This document shows positions 55,625 through 63,501 of a stretch of 64,000 bases of DNA, one piece after another (the first letter of the stretch is position 1; each line of letters starts with the position of its first letter). The stretch is taken from assembly GCF_019468465.1 (NCBI RefSeq), contig NZ_CP080519.1:7247001-7311000 (forward strand), given 5' to 3'. A program made the position numbers and the translations under genes. This stretch comes from Amycolatopsis sp. DSM 110486 (GTDB lineage Bacteria; Actinomycetota; Actinomycetes; Mycobacteriales; Pseudonocardiaceae). Below the pieces are notes generated by a model. The model saw only the letters and a list, made by a program, of their open reading frames with translations. It was not told the origin of the DNA and ran no database searches.

Positions 55625-55695
55625 GACCGCCCACGATCGACGACCAGGACCGGCAGGTTACGCAGTGACACACCCTTAAGTTTTGAGACCAGGTC
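54786..55695 (-). mobile_element. IS5-family insertion sequence (IS427-like), about 910 bp
   Basis: Ends are imperfect inverted repeats: GACCTGGTCGCAGAGCTC at the left and the reverse complement of GACCTGGTCTCAAAACTT at the right. TA flanks both ends (54784-54785 and 55696-55697), fitting the 2-bp target duplication of IS427-type elements. It carries only the frameshifted transposase. Confidence 0.85.
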
Positions 55696-56081
55696 TAAGG
55701 CAGCTTCCAGGCGACGCACTCCGGCCGGACCCGGGTCTGGGCGAACTCCCGCACTGCGCGGAGCACGAGCTCGGCCGGCACCTCGTTGCCCTCGGGCTGC
55801 GGGAAGTGGCCGCCCTGCAGGCTGAAGTAGTCGGCGGACGCGGCGCCGTCGCCGTCGGCGGGCAGGTGCGCGGCGCCGTGTTCCTGCCACACCAGGGCGC
55901 CGCGCTCACCGCGCAGGCCGACGACGAGGTGGGGTGTCCCAGGGCCCTGACCGGCGTAGATCCACCAGACGACCCCCGCGTTGGCCGACGGCGGCACAGC
56001 TGCCTGCAGCGCGGCGAGCACCGTCTCGGCGGGCACGCTCGTGATGTCGTACCCCGTCCGCCGATCACCCGTGGTGGCCAT
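55695..56081 (-). CDS. Imm1-family-like immunity protein
   Basis: A 128-residue acidic protein. GVVWWIYAGQGPGTPHLVVG, RGALVWQEHGAAHLPADGDG and ASADYFSLQGGHFPQPEG followed by EVPAELVLRAVREFAQT are the pattern of DddI/Imm1-type immunity proteins common in actinomycetes. Such proteins neutralise polymorphic or deaminase-type toxins, but no toxin gene is adjacent. The ATG at 56081 is the likely start. Its stop codon is completed at the edge of the transposon-like unit. Confidence 0.7.
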   Translation of the reverse strand: MATTGDRRTGYDITSVPAETVLAALQAAVPPSANAGVVWWIYAGQGPGTPHLVVGLRGERGALVWQEHGAAHLPADGDGAASADYFSLQGGHFPQPEGNEVPAELVLRAVREFAQTRVRPECVAWKLP

Positions 56082-56160
56082 GGTCCGCTCCGCTTCCAGT
56101 GAGGATCGGTGCTGATCCTACTGGGCCACGGTGTGAGAACGAAGTGTGGAACATCAACTC

Positions 56161-56179
56161 ACTGTCCGAAGAGGACAGT
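56161..56179. terminator. Hairpin with GAAGA loop at the end of the sigma factor gene
   Basis: ACTGTCC (56161-56167) pairs with GGACAGT (56173-56179) directly after the minus-strand stop at 56179. It resembles the hairpin at 51900-51918 in loop and stem. Confidence 0.5.
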
Positions 56180-57408
56180 CAGGGGCCCTCCGCCCGCAGC
56201 CGCGCGGCGCGAACCGTGAGGTAGCGGCGTTCCGGGGCGTTCGTGGTGCGCGCCGCGGCGGCCTCGTAGCAGCCGATCGCGGCCGCGGTTTCGCCCGCGC
56301 GTTCCAGCAGGTGAGCGCGCACGGCGTCGAGACGATAGTGGCCGGCGAGCCGCTCGTCGAGCGTCGCGAGCAGGTCCAGACCGGTGGTGGGCCCGTGGAC
56401 CATCGCGGTCGCGATCGCGCGGTTCAGCGTGACCATCGGGTTGTCCGCCAGTGTTTCAAGCCGCTGGTAGAGCGCCAGGATGCGCGGCCAGTCCGTGTCC
56501 TGCGCGCGCAACGCGATGTCGTGGCTCGCCGCGATCGCCGCCTGCAGCCCGTATTCACCGGCGGGCCCGTCGGAAAGCGCCGCGGTGGCGAGCGAGACGC
56601 CTTCCCTGATCGACGACCGGTCCCACAACGCACGGTCCTGGTCCTCCAGCGGCACCAGGTCACCGTCGGGCCCGGTCCGCGCGGGACGCCGCGCGTCGGT
56701 GAGCAGCATGAGGGCCAGCAGGCCCGTGACCTCGCCGCTGCTTTGAGGCAACACCGTGGGCAGCACCCGCTGCACCAGGCGCGCGAGCCGGATCGCCTCG
56801 CCCGAGAGCTCCGTGCGGTGCAGGCTGGCTCCGGCGCTGCTGGTGTAGCCCTCGTTGAACACCAGGTAGAGCACGTGCAGCACCGATTTCAGCCGCGCCG
56901 CGCGTTCGTCGCCGGCCGGCAGCCGGAACGGCACACCCGACGCCTTGATCTTCCCCTTCGCCCGGCTGATCCGCTGCGCCATCGTCGCCTCGGGCACGAG
57001 GAACGCGCCCGCGATCTCCGCCGTCGTCAGGCCGCCGACGGCCCGGAGCGTGAGCGCGATGGCCGAAGCCGACGTCAAGGCGGGGTGACAGCACAGGAAC
57101 AGCAGGGTGAGCGTGTCGTCCTCGTCCGGGACCTCGGCGCCGCCCGGCTCGGCGGACACCGCCAGCTCACGCCGCGCGCGGGCTTCGTCGCTGCGGTACG
57201 CGTCGGTCAGCCGCCGCGCCGCCGCCTGGATCAGCCAGCCGCGCGGGTTGTCCGGCACGCCGTCGCCGGGCCAGTGCAGCGCCGCGGCGAGCAGCGCCTC
57301 CTGCACGGCGTCCTCGGCGGCGTCGAAGTCGCCGAACCGCCGGGCCAGCACGCCGAGGACCTGCGGCGCGAGCGTGCGCAGCAGGTCCTCGACGCGGTCG
57401 GCCGTCAT
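56179..57408 (-). CDS. ECF42-type RNA polymerase sigma factor with C-terminal extension
   Basis: A 409-residue sigma factor. Sigma region 2 is in the first 75 residues (FGDFDAAEDAVQEALLAAAL), region 4 is around LTTAEIAGAFLVPEATMAQR, and a long TPR-like extension of over 200 residues (LYLVFNEGYTSSAG, then MVTLNRAIATAMVHGP) follows. That extension and the coupled DGPF-domain gene define the ECF42 group. These sigmas lack classical anti-sigma factors and are thought to be controlled through the extension. ATG at 57408 overlaps the partner's stop (ATGA). Confidence 0.92.
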   Translation of the reverse strand: MTADRVEDLLRTLAPQVLGVLARRFGDFDAAEDAVQEALLAAALHWPGDGVPDNPRGWLIQAAARRLTDAYRSDEARARRELAVSAEPGGAEVPDEDDTLTLLFLCCHPALTSASAIALTLRAVGGLTTAEIAGAFLVPEATMAQRISRAKGKIKASGVPFRLPAGDERAARLKSVLHVLYLVFNEGYTSSAGASLHRTELSGEAIRLARLVQRVLPTVLPQSSGEVTGLLALMLLTDARRPARTGPDGDLVPLEDQDRALWDRSSIREGVSLATAALSDGPAGEYGLQAAIAASHDIALRAQDTDWPRILALYQRLETLADNPMVTLNRAIATAMVHGPTTGLDLLATLDERLAGHYRLDAVRAHLLERAGETAAAIGCYEAAAARTTNAPERRYLTVRAARLRAEGP

Positions 57409-57803
57409 CAGGCCGGCGCGCTCATCACTTGGCGGACCTCGATCGGCTGGCGGATCGGCGTGCCCCCGAGCCCGGGCGCCGCCGAGAGCCGCGCCGCGAT
57501 CTCGAGCGCCCGCTCCTCCGAGTCGACGTCGATGATCCGGTACCCCGCGAGCAGCTCCTTGCTCTCGGTGAACGGCCCGTCGGTCACCACGGTCCCACCG
57601 GCACCGCCGGACACGACCTTCTTCGCCGCCTCCGGCCCGGCCAGCCCCTGCGCGTCCACCAGCTCGCCCTTGTCGGCGAGCTCCTCGTTGAGCGCCCGCT
57701 GGAACGCGATGTGCGCGCGGATGTCGTCGGGGGACCACTCGGTCATCGGCACGTCGCAGGCCTCGCCGCCCGAGTACGTCTGCATCACCATGTACTTCGT
57801 CAT
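57408..57803 (-). CDS. DGPF/YCII-domain partner of the ECF42 sigma factor
   Basis: A 131-residue protein with the diagnostic VTDGPFTESKELLAGYRIID. It belongs to the YCII-related DGPF family that is found next to ECF42 sigma factors. It begins MTKYMVMQTYSGGEA at ATG 57803 and precedes the sigma gene with a 4-base overlap. Its biochemical role is unknown, though the sigma factor commonly activates its gene. Confidence 0.9.
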   Translation of the reverse strand: MTKYMVMQTYSGGEACDVPMTEWSPDDIRAHIAFQRALNEELADKGELVDAQGLAGPEAAKKVVSGGAGGTVVTDGPFTESKELLAGYRIIDVDSEERALEIAARLSAAPGLGGTPIRQPIEVRQVMSAPA

Positions 57804-57889
57804 CGTGGCTCCTCCGCCCTTCCGGCGTGCCGCGCGTCGGCACGCTCACTGTAAGGACGGAGCCGCTCCCGTGTCCTCTACACAGCGCT

Positions 57890-58363
57890 CTACCCGGTTT
57901 TCTCCACGCGCCCGAGCAGCACGTCGCGGGTGAGGTCGAGGTGGCCGCGGTGCTGGGCCAGCTCCTCGTACACGTGCAGCAGCGCCACGCCCTGAGTCGC
58001 ACCGATCGGGGTGTCGCGGTACTTCGGCGGGACCTCGCCCTTCGGCGGCGCCTCCGGGGCGCACCCGGCGACATCGGCGCCGAACCGCTCCCGGAGGGCC
58101 CGCATCCGCTCCACCAGCGGCGCGACGGGTCCCGCCGCCTCGAACTCCGCCGCCCGGTCGCGCGCCACGTCGCGGCCGGCCACGACCTGGCCGCCCCAGA
58201 ACGCCATCACCCCGAGGCAGTGCGTGACGATCGCGTACGGCGAGTTCGTCCCGGCCGCCTCGGGGCGCGCGTTCACGAGCTCGTCGCCGAGCTCGGTGAG
58301 TGTGGCCGCCATCCCGTCGAGTGCGCGGTCGACGAGGTACAGGTATCCGTCCGTGGTGATCAC
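57890..58363 (-). CDS. DinB/DUF664 family protein
   Basis: A 157-residue four-helix bundle protein. SPYAIVTHCLGVMAFWGGQV and LLHVYEELAQHRGHLDLTRD carry two of the metal-binding histidine helices of DinB-like (mycothiol-dependent) enzymes. The start is GTG at 58363. The ribosome site is weak. It follows the aldo/keto reductase by 47 bases on the same strand. Some relatives are mycothiol S-transferases. Confidence 0.82.
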   Translation of the reverse strand: MITTDGYLYLVDRALDGMAATLTELGDELVNARPEAAGTNSPYAIVTHCLGVMAFWGGQVVAGRDVARDRAAEFEAAGPVAPLVERMRALRERFGADVAGCAPEAPPKGEVPPKYRDTPIGATQGVALLHVYEELAQHRGHLDLTRDVLLGRVEKTG

Positions 58364-58410
58364 GCCGGTGAGCGTAGCCCCGCGATCGCATCTGGATCCA
58401 CTGTGGACTT

Positions 58411-59277
58411 TCAGGCGCCGATGGCGTCCAGCTCCGCCACCGCTTCGGCCGGCAGCACGAGGTCGGCCGCCGCGATGTTCTCGCGCAGGTGCCCGCGCGA
58501 CGACGTGCCGGGGATCAGCACGGTCGTGGCGGAGCGCTGCAGCAGCCACGCGAGCGCGACCTGCTGCGGCGACGCGTCGAGGTTCGCGGCGACCTTGGCC
58601 AGCGTCTCCGACTGCAGCGGGCTGAAACCGCCGAGCGGGAAGAACGACGCGAACGCGATGTTCTCCGCGGCGCAGCGCGCCACCAGGGCGTCGTCGTCGC
58701 GGGTGACCAGGTTGTACAGGTTCTGCACGGTGACCACGGGCGCGATGGCCTGCGCCTCGGTGAGCTGCGCGCTGGAGACGCCGCTGAGCCCGAGGTGGCG
58801 GATCAGGCCCTGCTCGCGCAGCTCGGCCAGCGCGCCGAACTCGTCGCTGAGCGGGGTGTCGTCCGTGCCCTCGTGGGCGCCGACGCGCAGGTTCACCACG
58901 TCGAGCCCGTCGAGGCCGAGGTGCTGCAGGTTCTCGCGTACCTGCGCCTTGAGGTCTTCCGGCTCCAGCGACGGGATCCAGGCGCCGTCGGGGCCGCGGC
59001 GCGCGCCGACCTTCGTGACGATGTGCACGTCGGCGGGATAGGGGTGCAGCGCTTCCTTGATGAGCTCGTTGGTCACGGCCGGGCCGTAGAAGTCGCTGGT
59101 GTCGATGTGGGTGATGCCGCGCTCGACCGCTTCGCGCAGCACGGCGATCGCCTCGTCGTGGTCCTTGGGGGAACCGAAGACGCCGGGGCCGGCCAGCTGC
59201 ATGGCGCCGTAGCCCATGCGGCTGAGGGTGAGGTCGTCGGCGAGGGTGAGGGTGCCGCCGGGAACGCTGTCGGCCAT
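58411..59277 (-). CDS. Aldo/keto reductase
   Basis: A 288-residue TIM-barrel NADPH-dependent reductase. The catalytic tetrad is visible in ITHIDTSDFYGP (D, Y), IVTKVGARRG (K), and a normally conserved histidine position is occupied by NLRVG instead of the typical ...H. The NADPH-binding end LIPGTSSRGHLRENI is present. The ATG at 59277 is preceded by AGGAAAGG. It is divergent from the MLTR-type XRE regulator, which is the usual controller of such genes. Loss of the histidine can occur in keto-reducing subfamilies. Confidence 0.87.
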   Translation of the reverse strand: MADSVPGGTLTLADDLTLSRMGYGAMQLAGPGVFGSPKDHDEAIAVLREAVERGITHIDTSDFYGPAVTNELIKEALHPYPADVHIVTKVGARRGPDGAWIPSLEPEDLKAQVRENLQHLGLDGLDVVNLRVGAHEGTDDTPLSDEFGALAELREQGLIRHLGLSGVSSAQLTEAQAIAPVVTVQNLYNLVTRDDDALVARCAAENIAFASFFPLGGFSPLQSETLAKVAANLDASPQQVALAWLLQRSATTVLIPGTSSRGHLRENIAAADLVLPAEAVAELDAIGA

Positions 59278-59442
59278 GGTCGGATGCCTTTCCTGCTGGG
59301 TTTTCCGGACGGTTGTCCCGCCCGTGTTCCACGATGCGCCCGCGGGCCGGGGATGGGACGGCCCCTGCGTTCCTGGGAGTGGCGGAGCCTGGGAGTGGCA
59401 GGGCCAGGTTTTCCGGCGCCGGCCGCGGTTACCTTCGCCGGT

Positions 59443-60249
59443 GTGGACACGACGAACGCGCTGGGCGAATTCCTCCGCGCCCGGCGCGAACTGGTTCGCC
59501 CGGAGGTCGCGGGGCTGCCCGGCGGGACCGGTCGCCGCGTCGCCGGGCTGCGCCGCGAGGAGGTGGCGATCCTTGCCGGCATCAGCTCCGACTACTACCT
59601 GCGGCTCGAGCAGGGCCGTGACCGCAACCCGTCGGAACAGGTGCTGCGCGCGCTCGCCGGTGTGCTCCAGCTGGATGGCGACGCGATCGCGCACCTGCTG
59701 AGCCTGAGCCGCCCGACGCGCCGGAAGAGCCCGCCCCGGCGCCTGCCGCCCGGCGTCGACCGGTTGGTGGACTGCGTGACCGACACGCCCGCGTATATCC
59801 AGGACAAGCTCACGAACGTGCTCGCCGCCAACCCGCCGGCCACCGCGTTGTCCCCGAACTACCGGCCGGGCGTGAACCTGCTGCGCGCGGTCTTCCTCGA
59901 CCCCGCGGAACGCGCGCTGCGCCGCGACTGGACGGAGGCGACGGCCGAGGGCGTGGCGACGCTGCGCGCCCGCGTCGGCCCGGACGTCGACGACCCGCGG
60001 CTGCGGGAACTCGTCGGCGAGCTTTCCGTGCGCAGCGCGAGGTTCCGGCAGCTGTGGGGCCGCCACGACGTGCGCCCGAGAGCCGGCCGCGTGCACCGCT
60101 TGACGCACCCTTCGATCGGTGACTTCAAGCTGCGGTCGACGAAGCTCACCGTCGACGGCACGGACGCCGTGACGCTCGTCCTGTTCCAGGCCGACCCGGG
60201 CAGCCGCAGCGCCGAGCTGCTCGGGCTGCTCGGCAGTCTCGCCGCGTGA
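59443..60249 (+). CDS. XRE-family regulator with MLTR ligand domain
   Basis: A 268-residue paralogue-type relative of the regulator at 1091. HTH: GLRREEVAILAGISSDYYLR then LEQGRDRNPSEQVLRALAGV. The ligand domain follows to the C-terminus, VTLVLFQADPGSRSAELLGL. GTG at 59443 gives the start VDTTNALGEFLRARREL. It is divergent from the aldo/keto reductase across 165 bases; this is the standard arrangement for autoregulated MLTR genes. Confidence 0.88.
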   Translation: MDTTNALGEFLRARRELVRPEVAGLPGGTGRRVAGLRREEVAILAGISSDYYLRLEQGRDRNPSEQVLRALAGVLQLDGDAIAHLLSLSRPTRRKSPPRRLPPGVDRLVDCVTDTPAYIQDKLTNVLAANPPATALSPNYRPGVNLLRAVFLDPAERALRRDWTEATAEGVATLRARVGPDVDDPRLRELVGELSVRSARFRQLWGRHDVRPRAGRVHRLTHPSIGDFKLRSTKLTVDGTDAVTLVLFQADPGSRSAELLGLLGSLAA

Positions 60250-60318
60250 GTGGCCCTGTCGCTCCCAGGAAAACGTCGGCTTACCCGGGTGGCCCGTGCA
60301 CTTGCCGAAACTGGAGGC

Positions 60319-60648
60319 ATGACTCTTTCGATCGGATTCATCGGCCTTGGCGACCAAGGCGCCCCGCTGGCCACGGCCATCGCCGAAGCGGGTTTCCCGC
60401 TCGACGTGGACCTCCCGTCGCTCGTCGCCGTCCTGAAGAACGGCAGCGTGGGCAGCTTCACCCTCTCCGCCCTCGGCGAGGCCATCACCGCGGAGAAAGC
60501 GGAGCACCTCAGCAAGGTCGAACTCCTGGACATGGACCTCTTCGCCGCGGCCATGGCGGAACGCAACGCCCCGGCCGACGCGGTGACAGCCCGGGCCGTC
60601 GCCGGGGCTTCCGGCCTGGTGGAGCTGATGCGGACGCTGACGAAGTAG
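60319..60648 (+). pseudogene. Collapsed 6PGDH/3-hydroxyisobutyrate-dehydrogenase-like gene
   Basis: The 109-codon frame has a normal start (GGAGGC before the ATG at 60319). It begins with the NAD-binding IGFIGLGDQGAPLATAIAEA and, after GFPL, jumps into the C-terminal dimer region (LPSLVAVLKNGSVGSF, then LLDMDLFAAAMAERNA). Complete relatives are nearly 300 residues, so about 180 residues of the middle including the catalytic lysine region are missing. The join is in frame. I infer an internal deletion; a functional mini-protein cannot be excluded. Confidence 0.75.
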
Positions 60649-60766
60649 CGTCGGGGGGGCGGCCGGTTCACCGGATCGAGGGAAGCCGCGGCGGCCGAAA
60701 CTGTCGGTGCCGGGTCCTACCGTTCTCGGCTACGGGACCCACCCGGATCGAGAACAGGACAGCCCC

Positions 60767-61210
60767 ATGACCGTGGAACACCTCGAAGACTTCGCCGCTC
60801 TCGACCCGTTTTTCGGTGTCGTCCAGCAAGGCCTCGCCGGCCTCGCCGAGGGCGAGCACTTCTTCGACCTGCTCGCCGAAGATCTCGTCACCGAGTTCGT
60901 CGTCACCGTCCCCGGCTACCCGAAAAGGGTCGAAGGCCGCGCGGCGCTGGCCGAGCTCTACCGTGGCTACGGCGACGCCATCGTGCTCGACGGAGCCGGC
61001 GACCTGGCCGTGCACCACGACCGCGAGAAGTCCGTGGTCACCCTCGAGTACTCGGTGCGCGGCCGGATCGTCGAAACCGGCCGGCCGTACGAGAACCGCT
61101 TCGTCTCCATCGTCACCGTCGCGGACGGCAAGGTCGTGCACTGGCGCGACTACCTCGACTCGCTGGCCGTGGTGCAGGCGTTGGGCGAAGCGGTTCCCGT
61201 GCGGGACTGA
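60767..61210 (+). CDS. SnoaL-like/NTF2-fold protein
   Basis: A 147-residue alpha+beta-barrel protein. FFDLLAEDLVTEFVVTVPGY, VEGRAALAELYRGYG and the late KVVHWRDYLDSLAVVQALG follow the SnoaL/nuclear-transport-factor-2 layout. ATG at 60767 is the first good start. It is convergent with the LLM gene, stops 2 bases apart. Such proteins are small isomerases, hydrolases or ligand binders; the activity is unknown. Confidence 0.83.
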   Translation: MTVEHLEDFAALDPFFGVVQQGLAGLAEGEHFFDLLAEDLVTEFVVTVPGYPKRVEGRAALAELYRGYGDAIVLDGAGDLAVHHDREKSVVTLEYSVRGRIVETGRPYENRFVSIVTVADGKVVHWRDYLDSLAVVQALGEAVPVRD

Positions 61211-61212
61211 AA

Positions 61213-62205
61213 CTAGCCGGCGGCCAGGCGGGGACCGATCACGTCGGCGAACGCGGCGACGTCGGCCTCCGGCAGGTCGTAGCCGCTTTCGGCCGTGTGC
61301 GACGGGAAGAAGAACACGTGCTCCACGCCGGATTCCTCGCGCGCCTGCAGGAGCCGCTCCGCGCAGTACTCGGCGGGCCCGAAGAGCCCGAACGCGTCGC
61401 TGATCTCCTTGGCCTGCGCGGAGGTGAACGCGGTGGGGTCGTGGTCCTCGGGGATGTCGAGACCGGCCGCGCGCAGCCACCGCAGGTTGGCCGTGCTCGG
61501 GTAGTTGAGGAACGGCTTGTCGGGCCGGAAGTAGCGCCGCACCCACTCGCGCGCGGTGTCGAACGGCTCGATCGCCGTGGGCACGATGAGGATCTCCTGC
61601 ACCGACTCCGGCGCCCGGCCAGCCCGCAGGGCACCCGCGCGCACGTGCGAGCGCGCCGCCTCGATGCTGTCCGGGTGCAGGCCCGCGAGCATCACCACGC
61701 CGTCGGCGACCTCGCCGGCCAGCTCCAGCATCTTCGGCCCGGCGGCGAGCACGAAGATCCCGGGCGCGGGCTTGGCGACGTTGTTCATCTTGATCTCGTG
61801 ACCGTCCACAGTGGCCGTTTCACCGGCCACGAGCTTGCGGATGGCCGTGACCGCCTCGCCGAGCTGCTCACGCCGCCCCTGCGGGCGGCCCGCCTTCTCG
61901 ACGGAGAGGAACCCCGGCGCGAGCGTGAGCAGCACGCGGCCCGGGCCGATCTCGGCGAGCGAGTTCGCGATCGCCGCGAGCACGAGCGGGTGGCGCGTCA
62001 CCGTGTTGGTGGTGGCCGGGTACAGCTGCAGCTTCGACGTCGCCGCCGCGGCCAGCGTCAGGGCGGAGTAGACGTCGCGGCCCGAGTGGTGGTGGTCGTG
62101 CACGCCGACGCCGTTGAACCCGGCCTCTTCACACGACACGATGAACTTCGTCAGCTCGGGCAGCGGGCGGCCGACGGGAACCCGGATGTCGACCTTCACG
62201 GTCAT
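61213..62205 (-). CDS. LLM-class (F420-type) flavin-dependent oxidoreductase
   Basis: A 330-residue luciferase-like barrel. PATTNTVTRHPLVLAAIANS, IGPGRVLLTLAPGFLSVEKA and FVLAAGPKMLELAGEVADGV are typical of F420-dependent members related to methylene-tetrahydromethanopterin reductase. The ATG at 62205 follows AAAGGAC. It is the last gene of a regulator-MFS-LLM unit on the minus strand (after GntR 63502 and MFS 63498), suggesting uptake and reduction of an external substrate. Confidence 0.87.
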   Translation of the reverse strand: MTVKVDIRVPVGRPLPELTKFIVSCEEAGFNGVGVHDHHHSGRDVYSALTLAAAATSKLQLYPATTNTVTRHPLVLAAIANSLAEIGPGRVLLTLAPGFLSVEKAGRPQGRREQLGEAVTAIRKLVAGETATVDGHEIKMNNVAKPAPGIFVLAAGPKMLELAGEVADGVVMLAGLHPDSIEAARSHVRAGALRAGRAPESVQEILIVPTAIEPFDTAREWVRRYFRPDKPFLNYPSTANLRWLRAAGLDIPEDHDPTAFTSAQAKEISDAFGLFGPAEYCAERLLQAREESGVEHVFFFPSHTAESGYDLPEADVAAFADVIGPRLAAG

Positions 62206-62223
62206 GGGTGGTCCTTTCTTCCA

Positions 62224-62261
62224 GCGAGAAGCACTCAGTCCGGCGAGAAGCACTCAGTCCG
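62224..62261. repeat. 19-bp tandem duplication across the MFS stop codon
   Basis: GCGAGAAGCACTCAGTCCG occurs twice with no gap (62224-62242 and 62243-62261). The MFS stop codon (62254-62256) lies in the second copy, and the first copy duplicates it. This is a simple slippage-type duplication. Confidence 0.9.
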
Positions 62262-63498
62262 GCAGGGGTTTGCCCTTGGTCTCGGGCAGGAACTGCACGG
62301 CGAGAATGCCGAGCAGGTAGATCGGGGCGAAGATCGCGGCGGCGTGGCCGAATCCGCCCACGGCCGAGGCCAGCGGGCCGATCAGCACGGCGCCGGCCAT
62401 GGCCAGGTACCGCGAACCGCTGAACACCACGCTGATCGCCGTCGCGCGGATCGACGTGGAGAACAGCTCCGGCGTGTGCACGGTGTACCAGCTGTACACG
62501 CCGCCGGTGAGGAACCCGGCGATGAGCTGGAGCCACGTGGCGGTCGCCGCGTCGTGCACCAGCAGGAACACGATGGGCACGATCGCCACGCACCCGGCGA
62601 AGTACACCTGGACCGAGAGCTTGCGGCCCCAGCTCTCGGCCAGGAACCCGAGCAGGACGCAGCCCACGATCTCGCCGAGGTTGTACAGCGCCCCGGCCCA
62701 GCCCGTGTAGAACGCGACGCGCTTCGGATCGTCGACGAGTCCGCCGACGAAGCTGGGCAGGAACGAGCTCACCGCCCACCAGCCGCCGGTGATCGCGATC
62801 GAAACCGCCAGCGCGCCCAGGAAATTGCGCCGCACGCCGGGCGCCAGCAGCTCACCCAGCCCGACTTTTCGCTTGCGTTGCGCCGCCCATCGCGGGGATT
62901 CGGGGATGCTGCGGCGCACCAGCAGCACCACCACGAGCGGAATCACCCCGAACAGGTACATCCAGCGCCACGACAGCCCGAGCGTCGAGCCGAGCAGCAC
63001 CCACAGGCCCGACACGAGCACGCCGCCGACGGAGAACCCCGCCTGCAGCAAGCCGGCGCCCCGGGCGCGCCACCGCTCCGGCCACACCTCCTGCAGCAGC
63101 GAAGTGCCCACACCCCACTCGGCGCCGATCCCGAGCCCGGTGAGGAACCGCGTGAGCCCGAAGATCCACCAGTTCCCGGACAACGCCGAGCACGCCGTGA
63201 AGACGCTGTACACGGCGACGGCCACGATCATGGTCCGCCGCCGGCCCAGCCGGTCGCCGAGCACGCCGCCGACGATCCCGCCCGTGGCCCAGCCCGCGAG
63301 CGTGATGGCGACCAGGTAACCCTGGTACGTCGTGAGGTGCGGCAGCTGGTCGTGCGGCAGCAGCTCGGTGAGCGTCGGCCGCGCGGTGATCAGCAGCACG
63401 AACGTGTCGTAGCCGTCGGCGACCCAGAACACCAGGGTCAGCGCCAGCACGCCCCACGCCTTGCGGTCGAGCCGCGGTGGGTTGGCCAGTGTGGTCAT
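62254..63498 (-). CDS. MFS transporter (aromatic acid/metabolite:H+ symporter type)
   Basis: A 414-residue protein with twelve helices. Loop motif GGVLGDRLGRRRTMIVAVAV and helix-4 segment TRFLTGLGIGAEWGVGTSLL are typical of the MHS/AAHS groups. The ATG at 63498 lies 3 bases from the stop of the upstream GntR gene, so they are one operon. Substrate unknown. Confidence 0.87.
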   Translation of the reverse strand: MTTLANPPRLDRKAWGVLALTLVFWVADGYDTFVLLITARPTLTELLPHDQLPHLTTYQGYLVAITLAGWATGGIVGGVLGDRLGRRRTMIVAVAVYSVFTACSALSGNWWIFGLTRFLTGLGIGAEWGVGTSLLQEVWPERWRARGAGLLQAGFSVGGVLVSGLWVLLGSTLGLSWRWMYLFGVIPLVVVLLVRRSIPESPRWAAQRKRKVGLGELLAPGVRRNFLGALAVSIAITGGWWAVSSFLPSFVGGLVDDPKRVAFYTGWAGALYNLGEIVGCVLLGFLAESWGRKLSVQVYFAGCVAIVPIVFLLVHDAATATWLQLIAGFLTGGVYSWYTVHTPELFSTSIRATAISVVFSGSRYLAMAGAVLIGPLASAVGGFGHAAAIFAPIYLLGILAVQFLPETKGKPLPD

Positions 63499-63501
63499 CT
63501 C

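Larger units (their letters stand above)
53458..55695. mobile_element. Transposon-like unit bounded by 17-bp inverted repeats and TAA repeats
   Basis: GACCTGGTCTCAAAACT (53458-53474) is the exact reverse complement of the bases at 55679-55695. Both outer flanks read TAA (53455-53457 and 55696-55698), consistent with a 3-bp target duplication as produced by some IS5-family groups. Inside are a four-cold-shock-domain gene and a complete IS5-type element whose right end is the unit's right end. The unit sits exactly between the stop codons of two convergent genes. Whether it moved as one piece or is an IS beside an old solo end cannot be told from one sequence. Confidence 0.55.
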
